DNA of 38,014 nt from CAZCGA01 sp964498075 (GTDB taxonomy: Bacteria > Desulfobacterota > Binatia > HRBIN30), in the NCBI GenBank assembly GCA_964498075.1, contig CAZCGA010000052.1, forward strand, positions 1-38,014, in the 5' to 3' direction. The notes below the pieces were generated by a model. The model ran no database searches and was not told where the DNA came from. It saw only the letters and a program-made list of their open reading frames with translations. Numbering within the stretch: position 1 is the first letter of the stretch; every line of letters starts with the position of its first letter. Below are positions 28,475 to 36,759 of this stretch, one piece after another. Position numbers and translations under genes: made by a program.

Positions 28475-29479
28475 CTATGGTGACTGGACCTGCGACCGCA
28501 GCGCCGCTGCGACCGCTGGCTCCAGCAACTCGGCGTAGATCTCATGCGCCGTGGCGTTAGGATGCTCATCGCGCGGGACCCGCAGTTGTTCCCTGGGCAA
28601 CCGACCGAGCACCGCCGGCGCATGCGCATACGGCAGGTCGGGAAAATCGGCTGCCATGGTCGCACGGACCGCACGCGCCAAAGACGTCTCCGCCTCGCTG
28701 ACACAAATGACCACCCTTCCCATCCCAACGGTCAGCTCGCGGAACCGGTCCATCGCGGAGCGCAACCGAGCCAGCTCAGCTTCCCAATTTGGGGAGGCGC
28801 CAGCAGGTGGAGCCGTACCGAACGATTGCTCCGGCTCGCGCATCTTCAACAGGACCGACTTCATCAGCAGCGCAAGATAGGATCGCCTCAGCAGTGCGCG
28901 CAGCCAGTCGCCCCAGTACGACGGCGGCCCGAAGGTCCGCTTGGTGAGGTAACCGAAGCGGTCAACATAGTTGTCCACCCGAAGTGGGCTCAGATCATCC
29001 ACCGCGAAGGCGAACACCACGGCCGCGGGGTGCATCTCAGCGAGCCGATCGGCGAGGTGCGCCACCTCCATTTCGAGCGCGTGACCTTGGACGCCGAAGT
29101 TGAGCACCTCCACAGAAAAGCCGGCGCGGCGGAGCGCCGTTTCGAGCTGCGCACTCATCGTCAGGCGTTCGTCAACGCCCTGCCCGAATGCAATCGAGTC
29201 GCCGAAGATGGCCACGCGGAGATCGCTCCCCGAATGCGGCAGGCCGTGGAGGCGCGAACCCAACGGTCCGATCCGCGCCTGAGTGGGTCCAAGCAGCTGG
29301 CCGGCGAAGCCGGGGCGGTAGCGCCAATAGTCGCCGCGCGGTGACGATTCGAAGGCGGGTTCCGTGTACAGGTGATCCACTTGCCCGGAGACGCGTACGG
29401 CGAATTCAAGCGCCGCCACCGACAGCAGCGATGCGCAGATCGCGTACGCCAGCCACGCCAGCATGCGGCGGATGCTCAT
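28475..29479 (-). CDS. SGNH/GDSL-family hydrolase, membrane-anchored
   Basis: This 334-residue protein starts with an uncleaved or cleaved signal segment (MLAWLAYAICASLLSVAALE), then has block I IFGDSIAFGQG (S95 nucleophile), NFGVQGH (block II-like G and N), a central helical region and a C-terminal DEHPNATAH (D304, H306) as the Asp-His dyad. SGNH enzymes remove acyl or acetyl groups from lipids or polysaccharides, and this one should act outside the cytoplasmic membrane. The ATG at 29479 is preferred because the sequence upstream of it is not family-like. The divergent yjbQ gene starts 87 bp away. Confidence 0.85.
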   Translation of the reverse strand: MSIRRMLAWLAYAICASLLSVAALEFAVRVSGQVDHLYTEPAFESSPRGDYWRYRPGFAGQLLGPTQARIGPLGSRLHGLPHSGSDLRVAIFGDSIAFGQGVDERLTMSAQLETALRRAGFSVEVLNFGVQGHALEMEVAHLADRLAEMHPAAVVFAFAVDDLSPLRVDNYVDRFGYLTKRTFGPPSYWGDWLRALLRRSYLALLMKSVLLKMREPEQSFGTAPPAGASPNWEAELARLRSAMDRFRELTVGMGRVVICVSEAETSLARAVRATMAADFPDLPYAHAPAVLGRLPREQLRVPRDEHPNATAHEIYAELLEPAVAAALRSQVQSP

Positions 29480-29519
29480 CGCCGAGTCTCTAGCACCGAG
29501 TCGTCCCGGGTTGCTACGC

Positions 29520-29538
29520 CCCGCAAGCACCTTGCGGG
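29520..29538. promoter_or_regulatory. Perfect hairpin in a divergent promoter region
   Basis: CCCGCAAG-CAC-CTTGCGGG has 8-bp arms and lies between the divergent SGNH (start 29479) and yjbQ (start 29567) genes. It could be an operator or a 5'-leader hairpin; no regulator is encoded beside it. Confidence 0.4.
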
Positions 29539-29566
29539 TGCGTCCATCCGACCGTATACGAGTGAC

Positions 29567-29989
29567 ATGCGCAGCTTCAGAAAGGTCATTCCGCTGCACG
29601 TGCGGGAGCGGATGGCGTTCATCAACATCACGCCGCAAGTACGCGGCGCGTTGCAGGAGAGCGGCATCCGCGAGGGGTTGTGCCTGGTCAACTCGATGCA
29701 CATCACCTCGAGCGTCTTCATCAACGACGACGAGCCAGGTTTGCATGAGGACTACGCGCGCTGGCTGGAGCAGCTGGCGCCGTTCGATCCGAGCCCGGAG
29801 CGCTACCACCACAACCGCACCGGCGAGGACAACGGCGACGCGCATCACAAGCGGCAGATCATGGGTCGCGAGGTGGTCGTCGCAGTCACCGACGGCGACC
29901 TCGACTTCGGCCCCTGGGAGCAGATCTTCTACGGCGAGTTCGACGGCAAGCGCACCAAGCGCGTGCTGGTGAAGATCATCGGCGACTGA
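29567..29989 (+). CDS. yjbQ: YjbQ family protein (UPF0047)
   Basis: This 140-residue protein matches the YjbQ/UPF0047 family: an N-terminal strand pair, NITPQVRGALQESG, the conserved VNSMHITSSVFINDDEPGL, the YHHNRTGEDNGDAHHKRQIMG metal/ligand site, and GPWEQIFYGEFDG near the end. E. coli YjbQ has weak thiamin phosphate synthase activity and the physiological role is unclear. The protein is full length. The ATG at 29567 follows no strong Shine-Dalgarno sequence. It converges with tesB, with three bases between the stops. Confidence 0.92.
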   Translation: MRSFRKVIPLHVRERMAFINITPQVRGALQESGIREGLCLVNSMHITSSVFINDDEPGLHEDYARWLEQLAPFDPSPERYHHNRTGEDNGDAHHKRQIMGREVVVAVTDGDLDFGPWEQIFYGEFDGKRTKRVLVKIIGD

Positions 29990-29992
29990 GCC

Positions 29993-30835
29993 TCACACCC
30001 GCAGCAACCCCTCCTGCGCCACAGAAGCGATACGCGTGCCGTCGCGGCGGTACATAGCGCCGAGCAGCAGTGCGCGTGCCGCGAACGCCACCGGACTTTC
30101 GGTGGCGAAGAGGAGCCAGTCGTCGAAGCGCGCCGGACGGTGCAGCCACACGGCGTGATCGAGGCTGGCACCGACGCGCAAGCGCCAGGTGAGGCCGTGT
30201 GGCCGCGCCGCGGTGCGCAGCAGCGTCCGGTCGCTGGTGAAGACCAGCACGGCGGCGTGCACGAGCGGGTCGTCCGGCAATATCCCACGCGGCCGCACCC
30301 AGACGCGGCGGCGCGCCGGCAGCTTCACATCGGGATCGGTACTGTCCGGGTCACACACGCGCACCTCGATCGCACCGTCGGGCCGCCGCTTCGAAGGATC
30401 CCCGAGCAGCTGGGCACGCAGGTCTTCCCAATCGGGCAACCCCTCGGGGTCGGGAGCATCCGGCATGCGCTGCTCCTGATGCGCCATGCCCTCCTCCGCC
30501 ACGGTGAAGTTGGCCGCGAGATTGAAGATCGCCTCGCCTGCCTGATGCGCCACGACACTGCGCGTCGCAAACGTCCGCCCGTCGCGGATGCGATCTACCA
30601 AGAAGCGGATCGGCACACCGTGCCGGCCCGGCCGCAGGAAGTAGGCATGCAACGAGTGCAGCGTGCGCGCTCCGGCGGTACGGCCCGCCGCGATCACCGC
30701 TTGCGCGGCGACCAGCCCGCCGAAGAGCGCACCCTCGCCTTTCCCGGGATGCCCGAGAAACAGGTCGCGATCGAGTGGCTCCAGGTCGAGCCGCCGTAAC
30801 AGGCGGCTCAGCGGGGTCGCGGATGGGCGGTCCAT
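29993..30835 (-). CDS. tesB: Acyl-CoA thioesterase II (TesB-like)
   Basis: This 280-residue protein is a double-hotdog thioesterase that hydrolyses acyl-CoA to free fatty acid and CoA. Recognisable stretches are LFLGHPGKGEGALFGGLVAAQA (split by the helix start near residue 37), LHSLHAYFLRPG, SVVAHQAGEAIF, and the C-terminal ASLDHAVWLH (D226), FATESPVAF and RIASVAQEGLLR (Q274), matching the Asp/Thr-Ser/Gln triad area of E. coli TesB. It lies one base after the fused CoA-transferase gene on the same strand, so both are probably co-transcribed for acyl-CoA turnover. Confidence 0.9.
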   Translation of the reverse strand: MDRPSATPLSRLLRRLDLEPLDRDLFLGHPGKGEGALFGGLVAAQAVIAAGRTAGARTLHSLHAYFLRPGRHGVPIRFLVDRIRDGRTFATRSVVAHQAGEAIFNLAANFTVAEEGMAHQEQRMPDAPDPEGLPDWEDLRAQLLGDPSKRRPDGAIEVRVCDPDSTDPDVKLPARRRVWVRPRGILPDDPLVHAAVLVFTSDRTLLRTAARPHGLTWRLRVGASLDHAVWLHRPARFDDWLLFATESPVAFAARALLLGAMYRRDGTRIASVAQEGLLRV

Positions 30836-30836
30836 G

Positions 30837-33167
30837 TCAGCGTGCCGGGATCACAATCACACCGGCCGCACGCAACGCCTCGATGCGCTCCGGAGCGTAA
30901 CCCAGCGTGCTCCGCAGGATCTCCTCGGTGTGCTCGCCGAGCTGCGGCGCTGGCCGCTCGATGCGCACCGGGGTCGACGCATACTTGACCAGCGTCCCCG
31001 TCTGGTGGAACTCACCCCAGTCCGCGACGCGTGCGGTATAGATCAGATCGTTGGCGACGACCTGCGGATCGGCGAACAGCTCGGCGGCGCTGAGTACCGG
31101 TGCCACCGGGATGCCCGCCGCCGACAGCGTTGCTACCACCGCGTCACGCGCGCAGCCCGCCAGCGCTTCCTCGAGCCATTGCGCCAGCGGTCCATCGACG
31201 GGCTCCCGTGTCGGATCATCGGTCGGCGGTGGCGCCGTTGGACCATTCGAGGACGACTCACGGACACGGTTCACGATCTCCGGCGCATGCTGCGCCGCGG
31301 CGGACAGACAGATCCAGCCGTCGCGACAGCGATAGAGGCGCCGCAGCGGATGGCGCCCGAGCAAGTCGGGCGCACCATCTTCCATGTCTGGACGGCCGTC
31401 GTGGAAGATGAACTCACCCGACTGCCCGGCGAGTGCGGCCTGCGCCAGCGAGGTCTCGACGAGTTGGCCGCGTCCGCTGCGCACCCGCGCCCACAGCGCC
31501 GCCGTGACACCGAAGGCACACAGCAGCCCAGCCCCATAGTCGCAGACCGCACAGGCGAGAAACACCGGGTCCTGTCCGTGTCCACCCTGCGCCGCCATGA
31601 TTCCGGAGCGCGCTTGCAGGAGCGGATCGAAGCCGGCTTCCTGGCCGCGCGGCCCGCCGGCGCCGAACGCGGTGAGGCTGCCGTAGACGAGCCGCGGATT
31701 GAGCCGCTGCACCGTCTCGTAGTCGATCCCCAACCGCTGCGTCGCGCCGGGACGCAGGTTCTCGACCAGCACGTCGGCGCGGCGTACGAGATCATAGACC
31801 ACTTCGCGGGCGCCCGGCTTCGAGAAGTCCAGCGCCAGCCCCCGCTTGCCCTGGTTCCACCCGAAAAAGCCGAACCCGAACACGCGGAACGGGTCGCCAT
31901 GCACGGTCTCAATCTTGATGACGTCCGCACCCGCCAGCGCCAGTGCCATCCCCGCCGACGGCCCGGCGATGTAGCTGGTGAAGTCGAGCACCAGGACGCC
32001 GGCCAGCGGCGCCGGGGGCGGCTCTGCCACGGCTGGTGTATCCGCCTCCTTGGTCTGCACGCTCGACGCCGAGATCCAAGCGCCCTGCGCCGCGCCCAGC
32101 CGTGGTGCGGGTCCCTTGATGCCGCCCGGATTCTCGCGCAGCGTCACCGGCACACCCATCTGGATCGTCCGACCCAGCTCGGGATCGACGACCTCTTGCA
32201 CCAAGCCCAGGTGTGCGACCTGCGGATCACGCAGAAAGTCGGCACGCGTCTCCACCGGCGCGCACGGGATGTCCGCCTCGGTGAGTAGGCGCAGCCAATG
32301 CTCGCGTGGGCGCGTGGCGATGATGGATTGCACCAGCGCTTTGAGCGTCGCCCAATGATCCGGCGCCACAGCCCACGGAGCGCCGTCGAAGCGCGGATCG
32401 GAGACCATCTCCGGCCGTTCGAGCAGCAGGCACAGCTTGTTCCAGAAGGTCGAGTTGCCACAGGCGATGAACAGCCAGTCGTCGCTTGCCTTGAACAGGC
32501 GATAGACCGGGATCGGCCCGAGCGGATCGCGCACCAACGTCATGACCCGCTGCAGCGCCGGGTGGTAGATGATGCTGCCGGTCTGCACCGCCAAGGCACC
32601 GGCGAGCCACGACACCTCCAGCTGCTGCCCGCGGCCGCTGCATTCGCGCGCCAGCAGCGCCGCGCACACCGCGCCGGCCGCGAGCATCGCCGCGCCGTAG
32701 CTGGCGACGGGCAGCGTGAGGAACACCGGACCGTCGCGGTGCCCCCACTGGTTCGCGAGCAGACTGCTACGCGCCGCAACCAGGTCATCGGTCGCGGGCG
32801 CAGTAGCGGCGGGGCCGCGGCTGCCGAGTGGCGGCATCCAACAATAGATGAGGCGCGGGTTCAGGGCAGCCAGGGCGGGAAACGCGAGGTCGTCGTCGCT
32901 GGAAAACCAATCCGAAACGAACACGTCCGCCGTCGCGCACAGCCCGCGCAGATGCTGACGCCCCTGGTCACTCGTCAGATTTGCGACGACGCTGCGCTTG
33001 CTGCGATTCCAAACGTGGAAGCCGGGCAGGTCACGCGCACGATCGCCACCTGGAGGCTCGACCTTGATGACCTCGGCGCCCTGCTCCGCGAGCAACATCG
33101 CCGCGTACGGCGCCGCGATGTCTTGCGCACACTCTACGATCCGGATGCCGTCGAGTGCACCGCTCAT
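30837..33167 (-). CDS. Fused tandem type III CoA-transferase (CaiB/BaiF family)
   Basis: This 776-residue protein is two CaiB/BaiF CoA-transferase domains in one chain (about residues 1-370 and 387-776) joined by a proline-rich linker (TPAVAEPPPAPLAG). Each half has the family landmarks: AAPYAAMLLAEQGAEVIKVEP and AGPSAGMALALAGADVIKIE, then the SGRGQ loop. The catalytic Asp is present only in the second half (VCDYGAG, D543); the first half has Ser at that place (PVASYGAA, S156, codon AGC at 32700-32702). So one active site per fused pair is expected. The ATG at 33167 is chosen as the domain's start (MSGALDGIRIVE). The tesB gene follows one base downstream. The acyl substrate is unknown. Confidence 0.9.
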   Translation of the reverse strand: MSGALDGIRIVECAQDIAAPYAAMLLAEQGAEVIKVEPPGGDRARDLPGFHVWNRSKRSVVANLTSDQGRQHLRGLCATADVFVSDWFSSDDDLAFPALAALNPRLIYCWMPPLGSRGPAATAPATDDLVAARSSLLANQWGHRDGPVFLTLPVASYGAAMLAAGAVCAALLARECSGRGQQLEVSWLAGALAVQTGSIIYHPALQRVMTLVRDPLGPIPVYRLFKASDDWLFIACGNSTFWNKLCLLLERPEMVSDPRFDGAPWAVAPDHWATLKALVQSIIATRPREHWLRLLTEADIPCAPVETRADFLRDPQVAHLGLVQEVVDPELGRTIQMGVPVTLRENPGGIKGPAPRLGAAQGAWISASSVQTKEADTPAVAEPPPAPLAGVLVLDFTSYIAGPSAGMALALAGADVIKIETVHGDPFRVFGFGFFGWNQGKRGLALDFSKPGAREVVYDLVRRADVLVENLRPGATQRLGIDYETVQRLNPRLVYGSLTAFGAGGPRGQEAGFDPLLQARSGIMAAQGGHGQDPVFLACAVCDYGAGLLCAFGVTAALWARVRSGRGQLVETSLAQAALAGQSGEFIFHDGRPDMEDGAPDLLGRHPLRRLYRCRDGWICLSAAAQHAPEIVNRVRESSSNGPTAPPPTDDPTREPVDGPLAQWLEEALAGCARDAVVATLSAAGIPVAPVLSAAELFADPQVVANDLIYTARVADWGEFHQTGTLVKYASTPVRIERPAPQLGEHTEEILRSTLGYAPERIEALRAAGVIVIPAR

Positions 33168-33277
33168 CCGCAGAAGCTGCACTGGACGCCGCGCTCCGTC
33201 AAGCGGATCGCGAGTGAGTCGACGATTGTGCACCCGGACTTGCGCTCCGGTCGGCGCGGCGTATCCTCCTTCGCGTC

Positions 33278-34165
33278 ATGAGCGAGCTTGCCTTCCCTGG
33301 TGCCGCCGCACCCGAACGTGCGCACACCGTTGAATCGTTCGGCGTGCGCCTCAACCTGATCGAGTGGGGTGACCCGGAAGGCGTTCCGCTGGTGCTCACC
33401 CACGGGATGTGGGACCACGGCCGCAGCTTCTCCGTGTTGGCGCCGCTGCTGGCTGAACGCTGGCGGGTGATCGCGATCGACGCGCGCGGTCACGGTGACT
33501 CGGGTTGGGCGGACGCCTACACCTGGATGACCGACGTGCTGGACATCGTCAACGTGCTGCGCGCGCTCGGCCGCCGGGCGCACCTCGTCGGACACAGCAA
33601 AGGCGGCGGGCAGGCAACCGATGCCGCCCGCATGGCGCCCGAGTGGGTCGGGAAGCTGGTCAACATCGACGGCTTCGGACCACCGTCCCTTCCAGATGGC
33701 AACAAGCCGCTGCCGGCGCGCTGCGCCGAGTTCCTCGACCTCCGCCGCCGCGCCGTACACCGCCAAGCGTGGCGACCGTACCAGACGCTCGATGATCTGG
33801 TGGAGCGGCGTCGGGCGCAGAACCCCCGCCTGTCACGTGAGTGGCTGCGGTACTTCAGCGCGCACGGCGCGCGCCAGGATGCCGATGGCTGGCGCTGGAA
33901 GTCCGACCCGTTCATGGCGCACGGCTTCGGACCGTGGCGTCCGGAGTGGATCGGTCCGTCGTACGCGACGCTGCGCGTGCCGATGCTGGCGATTACCGGG
34001 TCCGAGCAAGACACGTGGGGTCCGCTGCCCGAGCCCATCCTCGCGGAGCGGCTCTCCCACGTCCGCCGGCTGGACCGTTGCACCATTGAGGGAGCGGGAC
34101 ACTTCGTACACATCGAGCGCCCACGCGAAACGGCGCGGGTTGTGATCGACTATCTGGAGTGCTGA
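33278..34165 (+). CDS. Alpha/beta hydrolase
   Basis: This 295-residue protein has a full catalytic set: oxyanion-loop HGMWDHG, nucleophile elbow GHSKGG (S107), acid GSEQDTWG and GAGHFVHIE histidine. Substrate is not predictable. The frame starts at ATG 33278, 110 bp from the divergent CoA-transferase, and its TGA shares one base with the start of the next gene (TGATG, 34163-34167), so the pair is translationally coupled. Confidence 0.9.
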   Translation: MSELAFPGAAAPERAHTVESFGVRLNLIEWGDPEGVPLVLTHGMWDHGRSFSVLAPLLAERWRVIAIDARGHGDSGWADAYTWMTDVLDIVNVLRALGRRAHLVGHSKGGGQATDAARMAPEWVGKLVNIDGFGPPSLPDGNKPLPARCAEFLDLRRRAVHRQAWRPYQTLDDLVERRRAQNPRLSREWLRYFSAHGARQDADGWRWKSDPFMAHGFGPWRPEWIGPSYATLRVPMLAITGSEQDTWGPLPEPILAERLSHVRRLDRCTIEGAGHFVHIERPRETARVVIDYLEC

Positions 34166-34905
34166 TGCGTATCACGCATGGGCGAATCACCCTCGAGCTG
34201 CACGAGCTGGCCAAGCGCAGCGGCCCCACCTTGTTGCTGCTGCATGCACTCGGCGGATCGAGCGAGGATTGGGGAGAAACCCCCGCCACCTGGGCGGGGT
34301 CCGTCTTCGCACTCGATTTCTGCGGGCACGGCCGCTCCGATTGGCTCGCCGGCGGCGCGTACTACCCGGAGCTGTTGCTCGGCGACGCCGATGCCGCCCT
34401 CGCCGCGGTCGGCGACGCGGCGGTGGCCGGTGCCGGCCTCGGCGCCTATCTAGCGCTGTTGCTCGCCGGGGCTCGTCCGGAGCTCGTACACGGTGCACTG
34501 CTGCTTCCCGGTTGCGGCCTCGCGGGCGGCGGACCGCAGCCGGATTTCGACCGGGAGGTTTCGCCGCTCCTGATCTCTGGGGAGCAGGGATCCGCTCCCC
34601 GAACTTCCAGCGCGAGCCGGACTTGGCCGCCGGTTGACAGTCGGCCGTCGAACGATGCCCCTTCCACATCGCCGTCCTGCGACCCGCTCGTCCACGCTCT
34701 CGATCTGATCGTGCGACCCGTGGACTATGCCGAGACCTTCGCGCGCGCAGCGCGTGCACTCATGCTGGTCGAGGACGGTGAGCCGCGGCCGCCGTGGTGG
34801 GCGGCGGCGCGTCTCAGCCCTGCCGCGGAAGCCTTGACTGCCGATCTACAGTGCGCCTTCAGTCGTCTCGCGCAGCACGCCGCCGGCGAAGCCGAGATCC
34901 GCTAG
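34165..34905 (+). CDS. Alpha/beta hydrolase-like protein lacking the nucleophile, with repeat insert
   Basis: This 246-residue protein keeps the start of the fold (TLLLLHALGGSSEDW, then FALDFCGHGRSDW), but the nucleophile elbow GxSxG reads GAGLG (G89-G93), with Gly at position 91 instead of Ser. Residues 139-163 are encoded by the 73-bp palindromic repeat described separately and form a low-complexity segment (GEQGSAPRTSSASRTWPPVD). A conserved-looking helical end (RPVDYAETFARAARALML) follows. The start overlaps the previous gene's stop by one base. It is probably a non-catalytic or degenerating paralogue; a subfamily with a natural Gly is possible. Confidence 0.7.
   Translation: MRITHGRITLELHELAKRSGPTLLLLHALGGSSEDWGETPATWAGSVFALDFCGHGRSDWLAGGAYYPELLLGDADAALAAVGDAAVAGAGLGAYLALLLAGARPELVHGALLLPGCGLAGGGPQPDFDREVSPLLISGEQGSAPRTSSASRTWPPVDSRPSNDAPSTSPSCDPLVHALDLIVRPVDYAETFARAARALMLVEDGEPRPPWWAAARLSPAAEALTADLQCAFSRLAQHAAGEAEIR
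34579..34651 (+). repeat. 73-bp palindrome-bearing repeat, copy 1 (in coding sequence)
   Basis: The sequence starts with the hairpin GGGGAGC...GCTCCCC and ends with TTGACAGTCGGCCGTCGA. It matches 35935-36007 at 71 of 73 positions in the same orientation, with mismatches only after GCTCCCC (G/A) and in GCGAGC/TCGG. It lies wholly inside the coding frame of the alpha/beta hydrolase-like gene without a stop. Confidence 0.9.
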
Positions 34906-34991
34906 GTCAGCTCCGCCCGGCGCGCTGAGAGGCTCTGCCGGCAGCGTCCGCTGCTTTACGGGTCCGAGGGCTTCGAGTACTCTGCCGCGCC

Positions 34992-35921
34992 GTGATCCGG
35001 ACCGCACTCCTCGTCGTCATCGCCGCGATCGTCGGCGGCCTTGCCCTCCCGCCGCTCTGGTACGCCGCGTTTCCGGAGCGCGTCCCGGAGCTGCCGCCGC
35101 CGGGTCGACGCGTCGAGGTCGCACCCGGTGTCGGCGTCAACGTGATCGAGGCGGGCACGGGTCGGCCCATCGTGCTCGTCCACGGTCACCCGGCCTGCGC
35201 CTACGACTTTGCGGCGCTCATGGGCGAGCTGGCGGCGCGCGGCTATCGCGTGCTGGCCTACGACCGGGTCGGGTACGGCCGCTCCGACGGGCGGGCCAAC
35301 AGCGAATACACCGTCGACGCCAACGCGGACGAGCTGCTGGCGCTGCTCGCCGCGGCAGACCTCCGCGACGCCGTCGTCGTAGGGTGGTCCTACGGCGGCG
35401 GGACGTCGATCGTCGCGGCTCGCAAAGACAGCTCGCGCATCGCACGCCTGGTGCTCGTGGGAAGCGTCGGTCCGGGGATCGAGCATCGCGAGGGGCCGCC
35501 GCGGCTGGTGATGGCGTTCCTCGCGGGCCCGGGGCTCTCGTGGCTCGCCCGCGTGCCGCCTCTGGACCGGCGCCTCCGCGCGATGCTGACGGCGGTTGCC
35601 TTCGATCCCGATCCCATCCCCGCCGGCTACCTGACCCAGCTCGATGCCAACTTCGGCCGTCCCCACACTCTGAACACGTTCCGCTCGGAGGGGAAGGACC
35701 TCGACGGCCAGGCCGACCTGGATCCGAGCGCCATCGACCTCCCGATGCTCATCGTCCAGGGAGACAAGGACCGCTTGGTCCCGCTCAGCGTCGGCGAGGA
35801 GATCCACCGCCGGGCACGACGCGCGGAGCTGTGGGTCGTACCGGGCGGAAGCCACATGCTTCCGATCACGCACGCCGCAGCGCTCGCCGACCGGATCGCC
35901 GCCTTCGCAGGTGAGCGCTAG
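34992..35921 (+). CDS. Alpha/beta hydrolase with N-terminal membrane segment
   Basis: This 309-residue protein starts with a hydrophobic segment (ALLVVIAAIVGGLALPPLW), likely a signal anchor, then has VLVHGHPACAYDF, the nucleophile elbow GWSYGG (S133), GDKDRLVP and the histidine of GGSHMLP. All catalytic residues are present, so it should be an active esterase/hydrolase or lipase-like enzyme facing the periplasm or membrane. The start is a GTG at 34992; no strong ribosome binding site is seen. It is a separate unit, 86 bp after the previous gene. Confidence 0.87.
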   Translation: MIRTALLVVIAAIVGGLALPPLWYAAFPERVPELPPPGRRVEVAPGVGVNVIEAGTGRPIVLVHGHPACAYDFAALMGELAARGYRVLAYDRVGYGRSDGRANSEYTVDANADELLALLAAADLRDAVVVGWSYGGGTSIVAARKDSSRIARLVLVGSVGPGIEHREGPPRLVMAFLAGPGLSWLARVPPLDRRLRAMLTAVAFDPDPIPAGYLTQLDANFGRPHTLNTFRSEGKDLDGQADLDPSAIDLPMLIVQGDKDRLVPLSVGEEIHRRARRAELWVVPGGSHMLPITHAAALADRIAAFAGER

Positions 35922-35934
35922 ACGGAATCTACCG

Positions 35935-36007
35935 GGGGAGCAGGGATCCGCTCCCCAAACTTCCAGCGCGAGTCGGACTTGGCCGCCGGTTGACAGTCGG
36001 CCGTCGA
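35935..36007 (+). repeat. 73-bp palindrome-bearing repeat, copy 2 (intergenic)
   Basis: This copy begins 13 bp after the hydrolase stop and ends about 50 bp before the DoxX-like gene. The GGGGAGC/GCTCCCC hairpin and TTGAC...GTCAA end are intact: TTGACAGTCGGCCGTCGAC then GGTCAA. Copy 1 lies inside a gene 1.36 kb upstream. Confidence 0.9.
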
Positions 36008-36058
36008 CGGTCAATAGCTGCGACGGGTTCCCGATCTTCGCGCGCACGGAGGCGAGCC

Positions 36059-36442
36059 ATGCAGAGGTGGAAACGGGCGTTGCAATGGGTCATGGCCGCG
36101 TTCTACGTGTTCGCGGGCATCATGCACTTCGTCAACACGGACTTCTATCTGCGCATCATGCCGCCGTACCTGCCGTGGCACCTCGGGCTGGTGTATCTGT
36201 CCGGTGTGTTCGAGATCCTGCTCGGTATGCTGGTGATCGTTCCGGGCTTCACCGTGCTCGCCGCATGGGGACTGATCGCGCTGTTGATCGCCGTCTTCCC
36301 CGCCAACATCTACATGGCGGTGAACCGGATTCCCATGCAGCCCGGCGCGCCCCCGTCGGATCTCGCTCTGTGGCTACGCTTGCCGTTTCAAGGCGTCTTC
36401 ATCGCGTGGGCCTGGTGGTACACGCGACCAGCGCGCTCCTGA
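36059..36442 (+). CDS. DoxX-like small membrane protein
   Basis: This 127-residue protein has four hydrophobic helices: ALQWVMAAFYVFAGIMHF, LVYLSGVFEILLGMLVIV, FTVLAAWGLIALLIAVFPANIYMA and FQGVFIAWAWWYTR. The AGIxHF and GxxEIxLGxLVIVPGF patterns are typical of DoxX-like/DUF proteins, whose function is poorly known. GGAGG (36048-36052) precedes the ATG at 36059. It lies 22 bp ahead of the cupin gene on the same strand. Confidence 0.85.
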   Translation: MQRWKRALQWVMAAFYVFAGIMHFVNTDFYLRIMPPYLPWHLGLVYLSGVFEILLGMLVIVPGFTVLAAWGLIALLIAVFPANIYMAVNRIPMQPGAPPSDLALWLRLPFQGVFIAWAWWYTRPARS

Positions 36443-36464
36443 GCATTTGTCGAAGGAGGTCACT

Positions 36465-36743
36465 ATGAGCACCACCGAGAAGAAGGCGCTGCTGCTGTCC
36501 GCGAAGGCCATCGCTGAGCTGCCGGAGTTCCAGGTCGGCCCGGGCGATTTCATGGGCTTCCCGACGCCCTCGGTCGCGCATCACTTGCGCAACCCGTTCG
36601 ATGTCGACCTGGTCTATCTCATGGGCGGCGAGCATCGTGACGTGGAGATCGCGGACTTCCCGCGTCTCAAGAAACGTCTGGTGCGCAACGGCGACGAGTG
36701 GCAGATCATCGACTGGGACAACCTCGGACCCTTCTGGAAGTAG
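36465..36743 (+). CDS. Half-length cupin-domain protein
   Basis: This 92-residue protein matches only the second half of a cupin barrel: VGPGDFMGFPTPSVAHHLRNP, then DLVYLMGGEHRDVEIADFPR and the standard C-terminus NGDEWQIIDWDNLGPFW. The first cupin motif, the G(X)5HXH(X)3-4E(X)6G strand pair that carries most metal ligands, is absent between residue 20 and 25, where ELPEFQV joins directly. An excellent ribosome binding site (AAGGAGGT, 36453-36460) shows that translation is still expected. An internal deletion in the ancestor is likely; metal-dependent activity is doubtful. It precedes the sugar dehydrogenase gene by 16 bp. Confidence 0.75.
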   Translation: MSTTEKKALLLSAKAIAELPEFQVGPGDFMGFPTPSVAHHLRNPFDVDLVYLMGGEHRDVEIADFPRLKKRLVRNGDEWQIIDWDNLGPFWK

Positions 36744-36759
36744 GCCGCGACCACGACGC

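Noticed and set aside
30663..32288. A 541-residue plus-strand open frame
   Set aside because: It lies antisense to tesB and the CoA-transferase; composition is that of a shadow frame.
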